A DNA stretch of 64,000 nt from Ancylobacter defluvii (GTDB taxonomy: Bacteria > Pseudomonadota > Alphaproteobacteria > Rhizobiales > Xanthobacteraceae), in NCBI RefSeq assembly GCF_018390605.1, contig NZ_JAHBGD010000012.1, positions 1-64,000 of the forward strand, given 5' to 3'. Both the position numbers and the translations under genes were made by a program. Below the pieces are notes generated by a model. It saw only the letters and a list, made by a program, of their open reading frames with translations, made no database searches and was not told the origin of the DNA. This document shows, in pieces, positions 43,919 through 53,235 of this stretch (the stretch's first letter is position 1; each line of letters begins with the position of its first letter).

Positions 43919-44359
43919 ATGGCCGCCATTTCCCTCTCCGCCGCCGACATCATTGCCCGCCTCGGGCTTGAACCGCATCCCGAGGGTGGACATTTCCGCG
44001 AGACCTACCGCGATCCGCACCGGCTGGAAGACGGCCGTGCCGCCTCCACCGCCATCTATTTCCTGCTGGCGGCGGGCGAGGCCTCACACTGGCACCGGGT
44101 CGACGCAGTAGAGATCTGGCACTGGCACGCCGGCGCACCGCTCAGGCTTTCGCTGGCGGCGACCGATGCCGGGCCGGTGCAATCCCTTCTGCTGGGACCC
44201 GACCTTGCCGCCGGCGAGGAGCCACAGCGCGTGGTGCCGCGTGGCACATGGCAAGCGGCAAGGAGCCTCGGCGACTGGACGCTGGTCGGCTGCACCGTGG
44301 CGCCCGGCTTCGAGTTTGCCGGCTTCGAACTCGCGGCACCGGGCTGGCAGCCGGGCTGA
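43919..44359 (+). CDS. DUF985 cupin-fold protein
   Basis: A 146-residue cytosolic protein. H-P-E-G-G-H-F-R-E-T-Y near the N-terminus, S-H-W-H-R-V-D-A-V-E-I-W-H-W-H in the middle and L-V-G-C-T-V-A-P-G-F-E-F near the end are the DUF985 pattern, a small single-domain cupin. The His/Glu residues could bind a metal. The biochemical role is not known. It is 5 bases after gloB, so co-transcribed. Confidence 0.9.
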   Translation: MAAISLSAADIIARLGLEPHPEGGHFRETYRDPHRLEDGRAASTAIYFLLAAGEASHWHRVDAVEIWHWHAGAPLRLSLAATDAGPVQSLLLGPDLAAGEEPQRVVPRGTWQAARSLGDWTLVGCTVAPGFEFAGFELAAPGWQPG

Positions 44360-44372
44360 TTCCGCGGACGGG

Positions 44373-45251
44373 CTATTTCCGGGCGAGCAGCGTCGCCACC
44401 CCGGCACCGCCGACAATGAGGGCGCAGGCCCCGGCCAGCGCCCAGCTGGCGCTGGCGAAGCCGGTCGCCACCAGGAGCAGCGTCGACAGCACCGGCGCCG
44501 CATAGGAGGCGACGCCGAGCAGGCGGATATCGCCGCGCTTCATGCCGATATCCCAGGTATAGAAGGCGATACCGACCGGCCCGATGCCGAGCGCGGCCAC
44601 CGCCAGCCACTCTGTTGCTCCCGACGGCCAGATCGACGGCTCGAACAACAGATGGCACGGCACCGACAGCGCCGCCGTGACGAGACAAAAGCCGGCGACC
44701 GCCTCGGTCGGCACCCGCGCAAATCGCCGCGCCAGGACCGAGTAGCCCGACCAGATCACCGCGCATAGCGCCGCCGCTGCATAGCCCGGCAGGTAGTCCG
44801 GCGAGAAGCCCAAGCCCCCGGCACGGGCGCCGAGCAGCATCACCGTGCCGGCGAGCCCCATCAGCGCGCCGACGATATGCGCCGGCCGCAGCCGCTCGCC
44901 CGGCAGCGCCGCCGACATCAGCACGATCAGCAGCGGCCAGAGATAGGCGATCAGCCCCGCCTCGGCCGGCGGTGCCAGCTTCAGCGCCGAGAAATAGAAG
45001 AAATGGTAGCCGAACAGCCCGCCGACGCCGTGCAGCCACACCGGCCAAGGCTGGCGCAGCACCGACAGGCCGACGCCGCGCACCGCCGCAGCCGCCAGCC
45101 CCACCGCGCCGCCGATGGCAAAGGTGAGCGCGGTGAGCAGAAAGGGCGGCACCGCCCCGGTCGCCGAGGTGGCGAGCGCCAGCGTCGCCCAGAGCAAGAT
45201 GGCGGAAAAGCCGATGAGCGTGGCGGAGGAGCGCGAGATCGAAGCGGACAT
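44373..45251 (-). CDS. EamA/DMT superfamily transporter
   Basis: A 292-residue inner-membrane protein with about ten hydrophobic helices in two EamA repeats. The first begins G-F-S-A-I-L-L-W-A-T-L and the second L-C-A-V-I-W-S-G-Y-S-V-L. The F-G-Y-H-F-F-Y-F-S-A-L and Y-T-W-D-I-G-M-K-R-G stretches recall YddG-type exporters of aromatic amino acids, but the substrate is not certain. Start at 45251; a GTG three codons upstream is an alternative. It converges on the cupin gene. Confidence 0.88.
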   Translation of the reverse strand: MSASISRSSATLIGFSAILLWATLALATSATGAVPPFLLTALTFAIGGAVGLAAAAVRGVGLSVLRQPWPVWLHGVGGLFGYHFFYFSALKLAPPAEAGLIAYLWPLLIVLMSAALPGERLRPAHIVGALMGLAGTVMLLGARAGGLGFSPDYLPGYAAAALCAVIWSGYSVLARRFARVPTEAVAGFCLVTAALSVPCHLLFEPSIWPSGATEWLAVAALGIGPVGIAFYTWDIGMKRGDIRLLGVASYAAPVLSTLLLVATGFASASWALAGACALIVGGAGVATLLARK

Positions 45252-45718
45252 GGGAGGCACCTGAGTGGGCGCCCGTTATGGCCGCCGCCGGCCGCGGCGC
45301 CAAGCCCTTCCTTGGACGACCGGCCCTCGCTGCCGATGACGGCTGCTCTGCCTAGCGCCGGGATGGACAAGTGGTGCGCAAGCCGCCCACCTTGCCGGCG
45401 GACCCTCGCAGCAGAGGCTATACCCTTCGACGCCTGCAATGTCGGCTGCCCCGCTGCTGTCATCGCATTGGAGGCCATGACGATTGCTGCGGCGCGCGGA
45501 CACCGGATCGGTCGAAGCCGAGGCGCGACGCCGGGGACCACGCGCGCCCATGGCCCGCTACGGCCACCACGCTGGAGCGACAACGGAGAACAGGAGGCTC
45601 GGGACCACCGCGAGCCGCTACCTGCTCGGCAACGATTTCGACGCCGAAACCGGCCGAGCTCCGAAGACCTAAACGAGCTGGCCGTCCCACCTGATGCGGG
45701 AGGCCGGAACGCTGCCGC
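45252..45718. other. intergenic region with no recognisable gene
   Basis: 467 bases between the transporter (whose promoter must lie here) and the 3' end of phaB. Several open frames on both strands overlap one another and none has a ribosome site or family character. No terminator is seen after phaB. Confidence 0.45.
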
Positions 45719-46444
45719 TCAGATCATGAACTGTCCGCCATTGGCGGACAGCGTCGAACCGGTGATGAAGGACGCCTCGTCCGCCGCCAGGAACACCACG
45801 CAGCGGGCGATCTCCTCCGGTTCGCCCAGCCGGCCGACCGGGATGTGCGGCAGCACCTTCTTCTCGATGACCTCCTGCGGCACCGCCTTCACCATTTCGG
45901 TGGCGATATAGCCGGGGCAGATGGCGTTTACCGTCACGCCCTTATTGGCGTTCTCCTGCGCCAGGGCCCGGGTGAAGCCGAGGTCGCCGGCCTTGGCGGC
46001 GGAATAGTTGGTCTGCCCGATCTGCCCCTTCTGGCCGTTGATCGAGGAGATGTTGACGATGCGCCCGAAACTGCGCTCGCGCATGCCCTCGATCACCTGC
46101 CGGGACATGTTGAACACCGAGTTGAGATTGGTGTTGATCACCGCATACCACTGCTCGGCGGTCATTTTGTGCAGCATGCCGTCGCGGGTGATGCCGGCAT
46201 TGTTGACCAGGACATCGACCGGACCCAGCTGGGCGACCACGCTCGCGACGCCGGCCTTGCAGGCCTCGAAATCCGATACGTCCCATTTGAAGGTCGGGAT
46301 GCCGGTCTCGGCGGTGAAGGCGGCGGCCGCCTCTTCATTGCCGGCATAGTTGGCGGCGACCTTGTACCCGGCAGCCTTCAAGGCCTTGCACACCGCGGCC
46401 CCGATTCCACGGGTTCCGCCGGTGACCAACGCAACGCGACTCAT
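45719..46444 (-). CDS. phaB: acetoacetyl-CoA reductase
   Basis: A 241-residue short-chain dehydrogenase reducing acetoacetyl-CoA to (R)-3-hydroxybutyryl-CoA with NADPH, the second step of polyhydroxybutyrate synthesis. T-G-G-T-R-G-I-G-A-A binds the cofactor, and N-N-A-G-I-T-R-D-G follows. The catalytic Ser-Tyr-Lys lie in I-S-S-I-N-G-Q-K-G-Q-I-G-Q-T-N-Y-S-A-A-K; G-Q-x-G-Q-x-N-Y is characteristic of PhaB. Start at 46444 (M-S-R-V-A-L-V); 26 upstream codons were dropped. phaA is 158 bases upstream on the same strand. Confidence 0.95.
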   Translation of the reverse strand: MSRVALVTGGTRGIGAAVCKALKAAGYKVAANYAGNEEAAAAFTAETGIPTFKWDVSDFEACKAGVASVVAQLGPVDVLVNNAGITRDGMLHKMTAEQWYAVINTNLNSVFNMSRQVIEGMRERSFGRIVNISSINGQKGQIGQTNYSAAKAGDLGFTRALAQENANKGVTVNAICPGYIATEMVKAVPQEVIEKKVLPHIPVGRLGEPEEIARCVVFLAADEASFITGSTLSANGGQFMI

Positions 46445-46602
46445 CTGACTTCCCCTCTCGGCTTCCGTCCCGGAACCTGCGACGGCTTGTACGTCGTTTT
46501 TATCGATCGGCAAGGCTCCCAAACGCCTGCCCGACCATCATTTCCGCATGGCTCTTTGCGGCCAGCGGGCCGGCGGCGGGGAAGCGCCGCCGGCAGGAGG
46601 CG

Positions 46603-47781
46603 TCAATCGCGCTCGATGCACATGGCAATGCCCATGCCGCCGCCGATGCACAGCGTGGCGAGGGCCTTCTTGGCGTCGCGCTTCTGCATTTCGTAGAGCA
46701 GCGTCGTCAGGATGCGCGCGCCGGAAGCGCCGATCGGGTGACCGATGGCGATGGCGCCGCCATTGACGTTGACCTTCGAGGTATCCCAGCCGAGATCCTT
46801 GTTCACCGCGCAGGCCTGGGCGGCGAAGGCCTCGTTGGCCTCGACCAGGTCAAGATCGGCAACCGTCCAGCCGGCCTTTTCCAGCGCCCTTCGCGAGGCC
46901 GGAATCGGACCCGAACCCATGACGGCCGGATCGACGCCGGCCTGCGCCCAGGAGACAATCCGCCCGATCGGCTTGGCGCCGCGCGCGGCCGCGGTCTCGG
47001 CGCTCATCAGCACGATGGCGGCGGCGCCGTCATTGATGCCCGAGGCGTTGCCGGCGGTCACCGTGCCATCCTTGGAAAAGGCCGGGCGCAGCTTGGTCAT
47101 GCTGTCGATGGTGGCGCCGTGGCGGGGATACTCGTCGTCGGACACCACGATGTCGCCCTTGCGGGTCGAGATGGTGACGGGGACGATCTCGTCCTTGAAG
47201 CGGCCGGCCTTCTGCGCCGCCTCGGCCTTGTTCTGCGAGCCGACCGCGAACTCGTCCTGCTGCTCGCGGGTGATCTGCCACTGGCGGGCCACGTTCTCGG
47301 CGGTGGTGCCCATATGGTAGCCGTTGAAGGCGTCCCACAGGCCGTCCTTGATCATGGTGTCGACCATCTCAAGCGAGCCCATCTTGGTGCCGTTGCGCAG
47401 GTTGGCGCAATGCGGCGCCTGGCTCATCGATTCCTGGCCGCCGGCGACGACGATGTCGCTGTCGCCATTGGCGATCGCCTGGAAGCCGAGCGCCACCGCG
47501 CGCAGGCCGGAACCGCAGAGCATGTTCACCCCCCAGGCCGGGCTCTCCACCGGAATGCCGGCGGCAACCGAGGCCTGGCGCGCCGGGTTCTGGCCGGCGC
47601 CGGCGGTAAGGATCTGCCCCATGATGGTCTCGCTGACCTCGCCGGGAGCAACGCCGGCACGCTCCAGCGCCGCGTTGATCGCGATCTTGCCGAGCTCATG
47701 TGCCGGCAGGGAGGAGAGAGCGCCGTTGAACGCGCCAACGGGCGTACGTGCGGCGCCGACGATGACGATGCCGTCCTTCAT
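46603..47781 (-). CDS. phaA: acetyl-CoA C-acetyltransferase (beta-ketothiolase)
   Basis: A 392-residue thiolase condensing two acetyl-CoA for polyhydroxybutyrate synthesis. The nucleophile Cys is in [11 protein letters not shown], the His is in [14 protein letters not shown] and the second Cys in [11 protein letters not shown]. Starts [14 protein letters not shown]. Upstream of phaB on the same strand and divergent from phaR across 236 bases, so PhaR probably binds in that gap. phaC is not in the window. Confidence 0.95.
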   Translation of the reverse strand: MKDGIVIVGAARTPVGAFNGALSSLPAHELGKIAINAALERAGVAPGEVSETIMGQILTAGAGQNPARQASVAAGIPVESPAWGVNMLCGSGLRAVALGFQAIANGDSDIVVAGGQESMSQAPHCANLRNGTKMGSLEMVDTMIKDGLWDAFNGYHMGTTAENVARQWQITREQQDEFAVGSQNKAEAAQKAGRFKDEIVPVTISTRKGDIVVSDDEYPRHGATIDSMTKLRPAFSKDGTVTAGNASGINDGAAAIVLMSAETAAARGAKPIGRIVSWAQAGVDPAVMGSGPIPASRRALEKAGWTVADLDLVEANEAFAAQACAVNKDLGWDTSKVNVNGGAIAIGHPIGASGARILTTLLYEMQKRDAKKALATLCIGGGMGIAMCIERD

Positions 47782-48017
47782 GTTTGAACGTCCTCCGATG
47801 GGAAGCAGATGTGGTGCAGGAAGAAATCCCGCACCGGGCTTATAGCGAGTTTAGGGACATCGTGGTGACGTCGTATGACGCATGTCAATGGCCGCTCGAA
47901 CGCCGTCCTTAATATACCAGAGGCTGTAGACCACCTCGTCCACCGATAATCCTGTAGCCCTCAGTTCGGAAACGCCCTAGAGTTTTCAAGGGGAAACCAA
48001 CAAGGCAAGCGGCTCCT

Positions 48018-48632
48018 ATGGCGAAATCCAACGAACCCGTGACCATCAAGAAGTATGCAAACCGCCGGCTCTACAACACTGGCACGAGTACCTATGTCAC
48101 GCTCGAGGATCTGGCTTTGATGGTGAAAAACGGCGAGGATTTCGTCGTTTACGATGCCAAGTCCGGCGACGACATCACCCATTCGGTGCTGACCCAGATC
48201 ATCTTCGAACAGGAAGGCAAGGGCCAGAATCTGCTGCCCATCAACTTTCTGCGCCAGATCATCCGCTTCTACGGCGATAGCATGCAGATGCTGGTGCCGC
48301 GCTACCTTGACATGTCGATCGAGAATTTCACGCGCGACCAGGAAAAATTCCGCGAGCAGTTCGTCAAGACCTTCGGCGTCGGCGGTTTCCCCACGGGCGG
48401 ATTCCCCACGGGTGGTTTCCCTGCCGGAGGCTTCAGCGCGATGGAAGAGCAGGTGCGGCGCAACATCGACATCTTCGACCGCACCTTCAAGATGTTCCTG
48501 CCCAACGCCCGCGAGGAGGCCACCCCCGCGGCCCCGGCGGTGAAGGCCGACGATCTCGACGAGTTGAAGCGGCAAGTCGCCGAGATGCAGAAGCGCCTCG
48601 ACAAGATCGGCGACGCCGACACCAAGAAATAA
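48018..48632 (+). CDS. phaR: polyhydroxyalkanoate synthesis repressor
   Basis: A 204-residue regulator that binds DNA and nascent PHB granules and represses phasin genes. The N-terminal DNA-binding domain opens with I-K-K-Y-A-N-R-R-L-Y-N-T-G-T-S-T-Y-V-T-L. The PHB_acc repeat follows (I-I-F-E-Q-E-G-K-G and I-I-R-F-Y-G-D-S-M). A Gly/Phe/Pro linker with three near-perfect 15-base repeats encoding G-G-F-P-T precedes a C-terminal coiled coil (L-K-R-Q-V-A-E-M-Q-K-R-L). It is divergent from phaAB, as usual in alphaproteobacteria. Confidence 0.94.
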   Translation: MAKSNEPVTIKKYANRRLYNTGTSTYVTLEDLALMVKNGEDFVVYDAKSGDDITHSVLTQIIFEQEGKGQNLLPINFLRQIIRFYGDSMQMLVPRYLDMSIENFTRDQEKFREQFVKTFGVGGFPTGGFPTGGFPAGGFSAMEEQVRRNIDIFDRTFKMFLPNAREEATPAAPAVKADDLDELKRQVAEMQKRLDKIGDADTKK

Positions 48633-48691
48633 CCGCGAGAATCAACCGCGAGAGCAACGCTCCCAGAGCAGCCCCGGCGGGAAGGACGCTT

Positions 48692-50395
48692 TCAGCCCCG
48701 CAGCGGCTGCGGGGCGGCAAGGCCGATCAGTTCACCTTGCAGATAGGTGCAGCCCCATTCGACGAGCCGGCTCGCGGTCGGCTCGTCAAGCACCCACTCC
48801 GCTACCGTGCTGACGCCAAGATGGGCGGCAAGCTCGATCAGCGCCCGCACGAAATGGCTGTCGGGCTCCGACCGCATCAGCCCGCTGACGAAGCTGCCGT
48901 CGATCTTCAATATATCGACGCGGAGCTCGCGCAGACTGCGGAACGACGTGTAACCGACGCCGAAATCGTCGATCGCCACCCGGCAGCCGAGCTCGTGCAG
49001 CCGGTCGATGCGCCGCCGGACATGGCCGATATCGACGAGGCGGGCACTTTCGGTGATCTCGACGATCAACCGTCGGCACAGCCCGTCACCGGCATGGCTC
49101 TCCATCAACGTCAGCCAATTGCTGTCGTCGAGATTTGTCGGCGACACGTTCACCGACAGCGTCAACTGCGGATCGGCAGCGAGCGTGGCGAAGGCCAGTT
49201 GCAGCGTGCGCCGGTCGATCAGCCCGGTGAGGCCGAAGCGCTCGGCGGTGGGAATCACCGCCGCACCGTCCAGCACATAACCGTCGCGGCCCTGCACCCG
49301 AACCAGTGCCTCGTGAAAGGCGATGGTGCGCGTCTCGGCCGTCGCCACCGGCTGATAGGCGAGACCGACCCGCTCCTCGTCCAGGGCGCGGACGATATTG
49401 TCGGCGAATTGGAGATTGGCACGGTGCTCGGCGGCGCGGTCGAGGGTCGAATCGAAGATAGCGAAGCTGCCGCGGCTGCGATGGCGCGCGTGATACAGCG
49501 CGTCCTGGACGCGGCGGAAGACATCGGCCGGCGTCCCGGCCTGATGCGGCGCCGTGAGCGCCCCGGCAGTGACGCCGGCCGCCACCACACCGCGCTCGGT
49601 GCTTGGCGGCCTCGCATTGACCGCATCCACGATGGCATGGACACGAGCGGCGAAATCCTCGCCCGGGCGCAGCCGCAGCAGCAGGCCGAAGCTGCCGACC
49701 GAACAGCGCCCCATGGCCTCGCCCTCACCCAGCTCGGCCCGCAGCCGGCGGCGGAAGATTTCGATCACCTCGTCGACGGCGCCAAATCCATAGGTGTCGT
49801 TCAGCCGCGCCAGGTCGTCGATGTCGATGAGCGCGACGCCGAACGGCTCGCCTGTCCGCCCCGCGCGGTCGAGCCAGTCCTTCAGCAGCATGGCAAACGG
49901 CCTGCGGCCGGAACCGGCATTGGGTAGAACCTGCACGGCGGCCGACAGCGGCCGCCGCCCCTCGTCGCCGGACGCATCGGCCTTGATAAGGCCGAGCACC
50001 CGCTCCACCCGGCCACCGGCATCGAAATGGCAGACGCCGCGATCGATGAGATGCAGTTCGCGCGCACCGTCACGGCCGGGCAGCCGGATGCTGTAGCGAA
50101 TGTCGAATTGCTGGGATTCGCCGGCAAGTCCGGCGGAAAGGCACGCCTCGACCGCCTCGGCGCGTCCGCCCCCGCTGCCCGGCGTGACGATCGCGGCATA
50201 GCCGCGGCCGCTGGCGAGTTCGCGATCGACATCGGGGCCGAGAAAGGCCGCAGCGGAAGCGCTCCATTGCAGGCGGTCATCCGCGAGACGCCATTCATAG
50301 GCGGCGCTGTCGGCGGTCTCATGGGCGCGCACGATGTCGTTCAGCGTGGCCATGCCGCCGAGATCCGGCACTGCTGAGCCCGTCGCGTCAGACAT
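48692..50395 (-). CDS. PAS-GGDEF-EAL protein, GGDEF degenerate
   Basis: A 567-residue cytosolic protein. A PAS-like sensor covers about residues 25-135. A GGDEF-fold domain covers about 145-320, with S-V-G-S-F at about 232-236 where an active cyclase has GGDEF, so c-di-GMP synthesis is unlikely. The EAL domain from about 335 keeps E-A-L-V-R (near 362), N-V-S-P, E-I-T-E-S, I-D-D-F-G-V-G-Y and L-K-I-D. Phosphodiesterase activity is therefore plausible, possibly with the GGDEF as a GTP sensor. No membrane helices. Start at 50395 (M-S-D-A-T-G); the longer frame upstream is not protein-like. Confidence 0.85.
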   Translation of the reverse strand: MSDATGSAVPDLGGMATLNDIVRAHETADSAAYEWRLADDRLQWSASAAAFLGPDVDRELASGRGYAAIVTPGSGGGRAEAVEACLSAGLAGESQQFDIRYSIRLPGRDGARELHLIDRGVCHFDAGGRVERVLGLIKADASGDEGRRPLSAAVQVLPNAGSGRRPFAMLLKDWLDRAGRTGEPFGVALIDIDDLARLNDTYGFGAVDEVIEIFRRRLRAELGEGEAMGRCSVGSFGLLLRLRPGEDFAARVHAIVDAVNARPPSTERGVVAAGVTAGALTAPHQAGTPADVFRRVQDALYHARHRSRGSFAIFDSTLDRAAEHRANLQFADNIVRALDEERVGLAYQPVATAETRTIAFHEALVRVQGRDGYVLDGAAVIPTAERFGLTGLIDRRTLQLAFATLAADPQLTLSVNVSPTNLDDSNWLTLMESHAGDGLCRRLIVEITESARLVDIGHVRRRIDRLHELGCRVAIDDFGVGYTSFRSLRELRVDILKIDGSFVSGLMRSEPDSHFVRALIELAAHLGVSTVAEWVLDEPTASRLVEWGCTYLQGELIGLAAPQPLRG

Positions 50396-50580
50396 CAACA
50401 CCCGTCGCTCCCGTGCCCTGCCAATCCCATGATGCGTCGCCCACTCCCCTCGCATTCGGCCTTCGCGCGGACATGCCCGCACCCCGCCCCCACCGAGTCG
50501 GTGGAACGGCGACTGGCTCTTGAAGAGTTGAACGATGCGCCAGCCACCGGAACGGTGCAAGCCGAGACAGTGGGCACACG

Positions 50581-50610
50581 ACAAAAAGCGCGGCCGATGG
50601 CGGCCGCGCT
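50581..50610 (-). terminator. rho-independent terminator after rpmF
   Basis: On the minus strand AGCGCGGCCG-CCAT-CGGCCGCGCT followed by TTTTGT, about 55 bases after the rpmF stop. Confidence 0.8.
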
Positions 50611-50665
50611 TCGTTCATTGTCGCGAGAGGGTGACCGGAAGGGCGAGCGTCGCCCGCCCCGGGGC

Positions 50666-50851
50666 TCAGGCCTCAGCCTTGACCTTCAGCACCTGCCGGC
50701 CCTTGTACATGCCGGTCTTGAGGTCGAGGTGATGCGGACGGCGCAGCTCGCCCGAATCCTTGTCCTCGATATAGGTGGGCTGCTTCAGCGCATCGGCCGA
50801 GCGGCGCATGCCGCGACGCGACGGGCTGGTTTTCTTCTTCGGAACGGCCAT
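50666..50851 (-). CDS. rpmF: 50S ribosomal protein L32
   Basis: A 61-residue ribosomal protein. [17 protein letters not shown] is the universal L32 start. This version has no zinc-binding cysteines, as usual in alphaproteobacteria. It is followed by its own terminator, and mtgA lies upstream on the same strand, the common rhizobial order. Confidence 0.97.
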   Translation of the reverse strand: MAVPKKKTSPSRRGMRRSADALKQPTYIEDKDSGELRRPHHLDLKTGMYKGRQVLKVKAEA

Positions 50852-51018
50852 TGTCTCAACTCCTGTGCCGGCGGTCCTGTCTTGGCTTGCCTCGGATGTC
50901 GAGGGGGCCGGCGCCGGGTAGCTCGTATTTCGAGTGGCGGCTTATACAGACTCATGCGTGCGAGTGAAAGGGGGGGCGCATTGAAACTGCACTCTTGCCG
51001 ACGGCTTTCGATCCGTTC

Positions 51019-51690
51019 CTACAAACCGAGGCACGCGGTGAGTTCCGCCCCCTCGCGTGGCAGCCGCGCCTGCAGCCGGGCGGCGAGGCGCGACAGGCCC
51101 GGACCCGGCTTGGCGGCGTCGCGCCGATGCGGGTTCGGCAGCATCACCGCGAGCAGCGCCGCCTGGCGCGCGCCCAGCCGCAGCGCCGGAACGCCGAAAG
51201 CCCGCTGCGCCGCCGCCTCGGCGCCGAACTCGCCGTTCGGGCCCCATTCGGCGATGTTGAGATAGATCTCGATCTGCCGCCGCTTGCTCAAGACGACGTT
51301 GAGATAGAGTGCCAGCGGCATTTCCAGCCCCTTGCGGATGAAGCTGCGCCCGTTCCACAGGAACAGGTTCTTGGCCAGTTGCATGGTGATCGTCGAGGCG
51401 CCCCGCGCGGGCTCGCCGTCCTCGGCGGTGTCCATGACATTCTGCAGCTCGACAAGGTCGATGCCGTTGTGCTGGCAGAAGCGGGCATCCTCGGAGGCCA
51501 GCACGCTGCGGACCAGCGCCGGCGCAATCGCCTCCAGCGGCACCCAGCTCTGCTCGACACGCTGGCCGGTCGCCCAGCGGGCCAGCATCAGGGTGGAGGC
51601 CGGATTCACCGCACTGTAGAGAAGGCCCAGCACCAGCGGCGCCAGCACGATGACGAACGCCGCCCTCCAGATCCATACCAGCCCGCGCAT
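51019..51690 (-). CDS. mtgA: monofunctional biosynthetic peptidoglycan transglycosylase
   Basis: A 223-residue inner-membrane glycosyltransferase (GT51) polymerising lipid II into glycan strands. One N-terminal membrane helix ([16 protein letters not shown]) is followed by [10 protein letters not shown] with the catalytic Glu and by [14 protein letters not shown], the second GT51 motif. [12 protein letters not shown] comes later. Length is typical. Divergent from the prenyl synthase, so lipid carrier supply and glycan synthesis genes share a promoter region. Confidence 0.95.
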   Translation of the reverse strand: MRGLVWIWRAAFVIVLAPLVLGLLYSAVNPASTLMLARWATGQRVEQSWVPLEAIAPALVRSVLASEDARFCQHNGIDLVELQNVMDTAEDGEPARGASTITMQLAKNLFLWNGRSFIRKGLEMPLALYLNVVLSKRRQIEIYLNIAEWGPNGEFGAEAAAQRAFGVPALRLGARQAALLAVMLPNPHRRDAAKPGPGLSRLAARLQARLPREGAELTACLGL

Positions 51691-51828
51691 TCCAACTCCC
51701 CTAGCCGATGACGGAAAACCTAGACGGTCCCATCGGTTCCACCAAGCCGCGCGCGCCCGTCGCAGCCGGAACGCTTGACCGCGGCGGCCGGCTCGGGCAC
51801 GCAGCCATGGATCCGACGGATAGGCATC

Positions 51829-52758
51829 ATGACCGACACCGCTCCCCCTGCCGAAACGCTAGCCGGCGCGCTCATCCGCTGCGCCGATGCCGTCGCCGCC
51901 GAACTCGACCGGGTGATCGCCCGGGCGCAACCGGTCAGCGACCGGCTGACGCGCGCCATGCGCCATGCGGCGCTGGCCGGCGGCAAGCGGCTGCGGCCGT
52001 TCCTGGTGATCGAAAGCGCGGCGCTGTTCGGCGTGCCGATGTCGCGCGCGCTGCCGGCGGCCACCGCGCTCGAATGCGTGCATTGCTACTCGCTGGCGCA
52101 TGACGATCTGCCGGCCATGGACGATGACGACCTGCGCCGCGGCCAGCCGACCGTGCATCGCGCCTATGACGAGGCAACCGCCATTCTCGCCGGTGATGCC
52201 CTGCTCACCCTCGCCTTCGAACTTCTCGCCGAGCCGGCGGCCGATCCCGATCCGGCGGTGCGAATCGCCCTGGTGGCGGCGCTCGCCCGCGCCGCCGGCG
52301 GCGAAGGCATGGTCGGCGGGCAGATGCTCGACCTCGCCGCCGAGGGGCGGTTCGCCGATGCCGGCCGCCCGGCCCCGGACCTTTCCGGCGTCGCCCGGCT
52401 GCAGGAGCTGAAGACCGGCGCGCTGCTGCGCCATGCCTGCGCGACCGGCGCGCTGCTGGGCCGCGCCTCGCCGGCCGAAGCGGCACATCTGCACACCTAT
52501 TCGCACGCCGTCGGGCGCGCCTTCCAGATCGCCGACGACCTGCTTGACGTCGAGGGCGATGCCGCCACCGTCGGCAAGGCGGTCGGCAAGGACAGCGCCG
52601 CCGGCAAGGCGACCTTCGTCGAGCTGCTGGGCGTCGAAGGCGCGCGGATCGAGCTCGAAAGGCTGGTCGAGCAGGCCCATGCGGCGCTCGCCGGCTTCGG
52701 CACGCGGGCCACACTTCTCCAGGAAGCGGCACGTTTCATCGCCGAAAGGCGGAATTAA
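51829..52758 (+). CDS. ispA: farnesyl diphosphate synthase-type polyprenyl synthetase
   Basis: A 309-residue prenyl transferase. The first Asp-rich motif is in [15 protein letters not shown], and the second is in [21 protein letters not shown] is the diphosphate-binding segment. The short chain of residues ahead of the first motif suits a C15 product. FPP feeds undecaprenyl phosphate, ubiquinone and hopanoid synthesis. Start at 51829 ([10 protein letters not shown]); 18 upstream in-frame codons were not used. Confidence 0.92.
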   Translation: MTDTAPPAETLAGALIRCADAVAAELDRVIARAQPVSDRLTRAMRHAALAGGKRLRPFLVIESAALFGVPMSRALPAATALECVHCYSLAHDDLPAMDDDDLRRGQPTVHRAYDEATAILAGDALLTLAFELLAEPAADPDPAVRIALVAALARAAGGEGMVGGQMLDLAAEGRFADAGRPAPDLSGVARLQELKTGALLRHACATGALLGRASPAEAAHLHTYSHAVGRAFQIADDLLDVEGDAATVGKAVGKDSAAGKATFVELLGVEGARIELERLVEQAHAALAGFGTRATLLQEAARFIAERRN

Positions 52759-52854
52759 TCCTTCCCCCATCTCGACGTGCGCCCGGCTTGTCTCCATCTT
52801 GAGGGTGACGTAAGCGTCGTTGAGCGATGCTGGATGCGTCGCCCGGAGGTTCAC

Positions 52855-53124
52855 ATGCGTTTCATCCCGCTCGCTCTTGCCCTTGCCGTAGCCGGCTCCG
52901 CTTTTGCGGTACTGCCCGCCGCCGCGCAGGATTCGACCCGCCTCACCATCCGCAAGCTGCCGGAGCGCTCCTATCTCGATCCCGGCCCGAATGTGCGTCC
53001 CGGCACCAGCCGCGACCTCAACTATGTCGGGCTGAACAATTTCCGCTTCCCCAGCTACGGCACCGACAGCACCATCACCGGCACCCGCTGGCCGCTGCCC
53101 GGCCCCTACGAACTGCCGCGCTGA
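52855..53124 (+). CDS. small exported protein of unknown function
   Basis: An 89-residue protein with a Sec signal (M-R-F-I-P-L-A-L-A-L-A-V-A-G, cleavage near L-P-A-A-A-Q). The mature part of about 64 residues contains L-P-E-R-S-Y-L-D-P-G, L-N-Y-V-G-L-N-N-F-R-F-P and ends W-P-L-P-G-P-Y-E-L-P-R. I do not know a named family; it looks like a short conserved periplasmic protein. It lies 96 bases after ispA and shares a bidirectional terminator with leuB. Confidence 0.65.
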   Translation: MRFIPLALALAVAGSAFAVLPAAAQDSTRLTIRKLPERSYLDPGPNVRPGTSRDLNYVGLNNFRFPSYGTDSTITGTRWPLPGPYELPR

Positions 53125-53178
53125 GCCGAGCCGCCGCGCGGAGCGACCGCCGCTCCCGACACTCCGGGTCGAAACATA

Positions 53179-53216
53179 AAAGCCCGGCCGTCAGGCATGA
53201 CGGCCGGGCTTTCGTA
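53179..53216. terminator. bidirectional terminator between the small exported protein gene and leuB
   Basis: AAAGCCCGGCCGTCA-GGCA-TGACGGCCGGGCTTT. A-rich bases lie on one side and T-rich on the other, so it can stop transcripts from both convergent genes. Confidence 0.8.
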
Positions 53217-53235
53217 TCTTTATGCGACGATTCGC

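Noticed and set aside
45371..45694. 107-residue plus-strand frame after the EamA transporter
   Set aside because: Overlapping frames on both strands with Arg/Pro-rich composition and no ribosome site.
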